Source of the DNA: Hyphomicrobiales bacterium | GTDB taxonomy: Bacteria > Pseudomonadota > Alphaproteobacteria > Rhizobiales > Xanthobacteraceae | Assembly: GCA_016210825.1 (NCBI GenBank) | Contig: JACQTM010000128.1 | Location: 1 to 7,011 of the forward strand | DNA: 7,011 nt | Direction of reading: 5' to 3' | Part shown: positions 6,263-7,011 of the stretch, piece by piece | Layout: each line of letters begins with the position of its first letter | How positions within the stretch are numbered: the stretch's first letter is position 1 | Made by a program: the position numbers and the translations under genes | Notes under the pieces: generated by a model | What the model was told of the DNA's origin: nothing | Databases searched by the model: none | Seen by the model: only the letters and a program-made list of their open reading frames with translations

Positions 6263-6757
6263 ATGCCTGAGGCCACAACCATCAGCCCCAAGGCGAAGAC
6301 GGCGAAGCCCGGCTCCGCTTTTGAAATGCCGAAATTCGAGATTCCCCAGTTTGAACTTCCCAAGATGGAAATTCCCGCTGCCTTTCGTGAATTCGCCGAG
6401 AAGGGCGTCACGCAAGCCAAGGATAATTGGGAAAAGATGAAAGCGGTCAGCGAAGAGGCGACCGATCTGCTCGAGGAGAGCTACACAACTGCCGCCAAGG
6501 GCGCGACGGATTACGGGATGAAGCTCATCGAGGTTGCCCGGGCGAACGCCAATTCGGCCTTCGATTTTGCCGGCGAACTCCTCGGCACCAAATCGCTGTC
6601 CGAGGCGATCGAACTATCGACCTCACACGCGCGCAAACAGTTCGACACGGCTACGACCCAGACCAAGGAATTGGCTACGCTTGCGCAAAAGGTCGCGTCC
6701 GAGAGCGCCGAGCCAATCAAGACCGGCATCACGAACGCTTTCAAGAAGGTCGCCTAA
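6263..6757 (+). CDS. Phasin (Phasin_2 family) with N-terminal FExPx pentad array
   Basis: 164 residues, paralogous to the preceding phasin. Residues 1-19 are a polar Lys/Pro/Ala-rich tail. Residues 20-39 are four tandem pentads, FEMPK, FEIPQ, FELPK and MEIPA, leading into AAFREFAEKGVTQAKDNW, which matches the single FEIPP-MRAFAEKSVEQAK block of the shorter phasin. The core follows (RANANSAFDFAGELLGTKSLSEAIELSTSHARKQF) and ends in an amphipathic helix with a Lys-rich tip (FKKVA). The protein should be cytoplasmic and bind polyhydroxyalkanoate granules. No signal peptide or membrane segment. A strong intrinsic terminator 31 bp downstream ends the unit. TGCA-rich dyads upstream may bind a PhaR-type repressor. 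Confidence 0.9.
   Translation: MPEATTISPKAKTAKPGSAFEMPKFEIPQFELPKMEIPAAFREFAEKGVTQAKDNWEKMKAVSEEATDLLEESYTTAAKGATDYGMKLIEVARANANSAFDFAGELLGTKSLSEAIELSTSHARKQFDTATTQTKELATLAQKVASESAEPIKTGITNAFKKVA
6320..6379 (+). repeat. Four tandem FExPx pentad codon blocks
   Basis: Four consecutive 15-bp units in the second phasin gene encode FEMPK, FEIPQ, FELPK and MEIPA. Codon choice differs between units (for example TTT GAA against TTC GAG), so the repeat is conserved at protein rather than DNA level, which suggests selection on the motif and not a recent slippage expansion. Confidence 0.75.
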
Positions 6758-6788
6758 TTCGTAAGACCTGAAATCAAATCCGTAATGC

Positions 6789-6817
6789 CGAAGCCCGGAC
6801 CTCTGGTCCGGGCTTCG
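6789..6817 (+). terminator. Intrinsic terminator of the second phasin
   Basis: Perfect 13-bp stem, CGAAGCCCGGACC (6789-6801) with GGTCCGGGCTTCG (6805-6817), and a TCT loop, followed shortly by GTTT. It begins 31 bp after the phasin stop. The T-run is short, but the stem is long and GC-rich, as usual in GC-rich alphaproteobacteria. Confidence 0.85.
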
Positions 6818-6878
6818 TGCGTTTGGCCGTCGAATATCTATATATTGACTACGATACCGTCCGGATTCGTCCCTGGTA

Positions 6879-6901
6879 GCGGGCTTGCTTGCCAAGCCCG
6901 C
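6879..6901 (+). terminator. Second perfect hairpin between phasin and tRNA gene
   Basis: Arms GCGGGCTTG (6879-6887) and CAAGCCCGC (6893-6901), 9 bp, loop CTTGC, followed by CCTTTG. It sits 33 bp before the tRNA. It could be a back-up terminator or an element of the tRNA leader. No T-run on the other strand. Confidence 0.4.
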
Positions 6902-6934
6902 CCTTTGTCCCTAGTTTCCGCACTCCGATCGTGT

Positions 6935-7011
6935 GCAGCTGTAGCTCAGTTGGTTAGAGCGCTGGTCTGTGGAACCAGAGGTCGGTGGTTCAAGTCCACC
7001 CAGCTGTACCA
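6935..7011 (+). tRNA. tRNA-His (GUG anticodon)
   Basis: 77 nt including encoded CCA (7009-7011). Acceptor GCAGCTG (6935-6941) pairs with CAGCTGT (7001-7007), the first pair being G1-U72; the discriminator is A73 (7008). The D arm carries AGCTCAGTTGGTTAGAGC. The anticodon stem CTGGT/ACCAG encloses CTGTGGA with anticodon GTG at 6969-6971. The T arm is GGTGG-TTCAAGT-CCACC. The base before G1 is T (6934), so G-1, the usual identity element of tRNA-His, is not encoded. G-1 absence with U72 and A73 is known from an alphaproteobacterial subgroup whose histidyl-tRNA synthetase reads the anticodon, A73 and U72 instead. The structure is intact and functional-looking. The sequence ends exactly at the window edge. 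Confidence 0.96.

Noticed and set aside
6935..7011. tRNA gene as an integration site for a mobile element
   Set aside because: No integrase, direct repeat of the tRNA 3' end or foreign composition is visible; the right flank is outside the window, so it cannot be assessed.

Overview
The window looks like a chromosomal segment from an alphaproteobacterium, most likely of the order Hyphomicrobiales (Rhizobiales). Four things point there: a PdhS-like (PleC/DivJ family) histidine kinase, two Phasin_2-type phasins, an Irr-like iron-control palindrome, and a tRNA-His without an encoded G-1 and with U72 and A73, a hallmark of an alphaproteobacterial subgroup. The genus cannot be fixed from the sequence. 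There is no sign of phage, insertion sequence, CRISPR or integrase, so I read this as ordinary core or near-core genome.

Layout: (1) 1-549, minus strand: the N-terminal 183 codons of a periplasmic Fe(III)-type ABC transporter substrate-binding protein, running off the left edge. (2) 550-855: a non-coding stretch of about 300 bp with the promoter side of that gene, including an Irr/ICE-like palindrome and a Fur-box-like core. (3) 5401-856, minus strand: a probable three-gene operon of a multi-PAS cytoplasmic sensor histidine kinase (PdhS-like), a 2-keto-4-pentenoate hydratase-family enzyme starting inside the kinase stop codon (ATGA overlap), and a secreted DUF1194/von Willebrand A-like protein 47 bp further on. 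(4) 5402-5624: a divergent intergenic region with several short dyads, including a 16-bp palindrome. (5) 5625-6757, plus strand: two paralogous phasins separated by 257 bp; the second carries an N-terminal array of four FExPx pentads. (6) 6758-6934: a strong intrinsic terminator followed by a second hairpin. (7) 6935-7011: tRNA-His(GUG) with encoded CCA, ending at the last base of the window.

How the parts relate: the phasins coat polyhydroxyalkanoate granules and point to carbon storage; TGCA-rich dyads before the second one are possible sites for a PHA-responsive repressor. The kinase belongs to a family that acts on DivK in cell-cycle and polarity control. Its translational coupling to a hydratase-family enzyme and the nearby vWA protein is the least explained part of the window. 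The iron transporter gene is a separate unit, probably iron-regulated. I found no clear evidence of a wholly new system; the points most worth checking are the kinase-hydratase coupling, the iron-control region, the phasin pentad array and the atypical tRNA-His.
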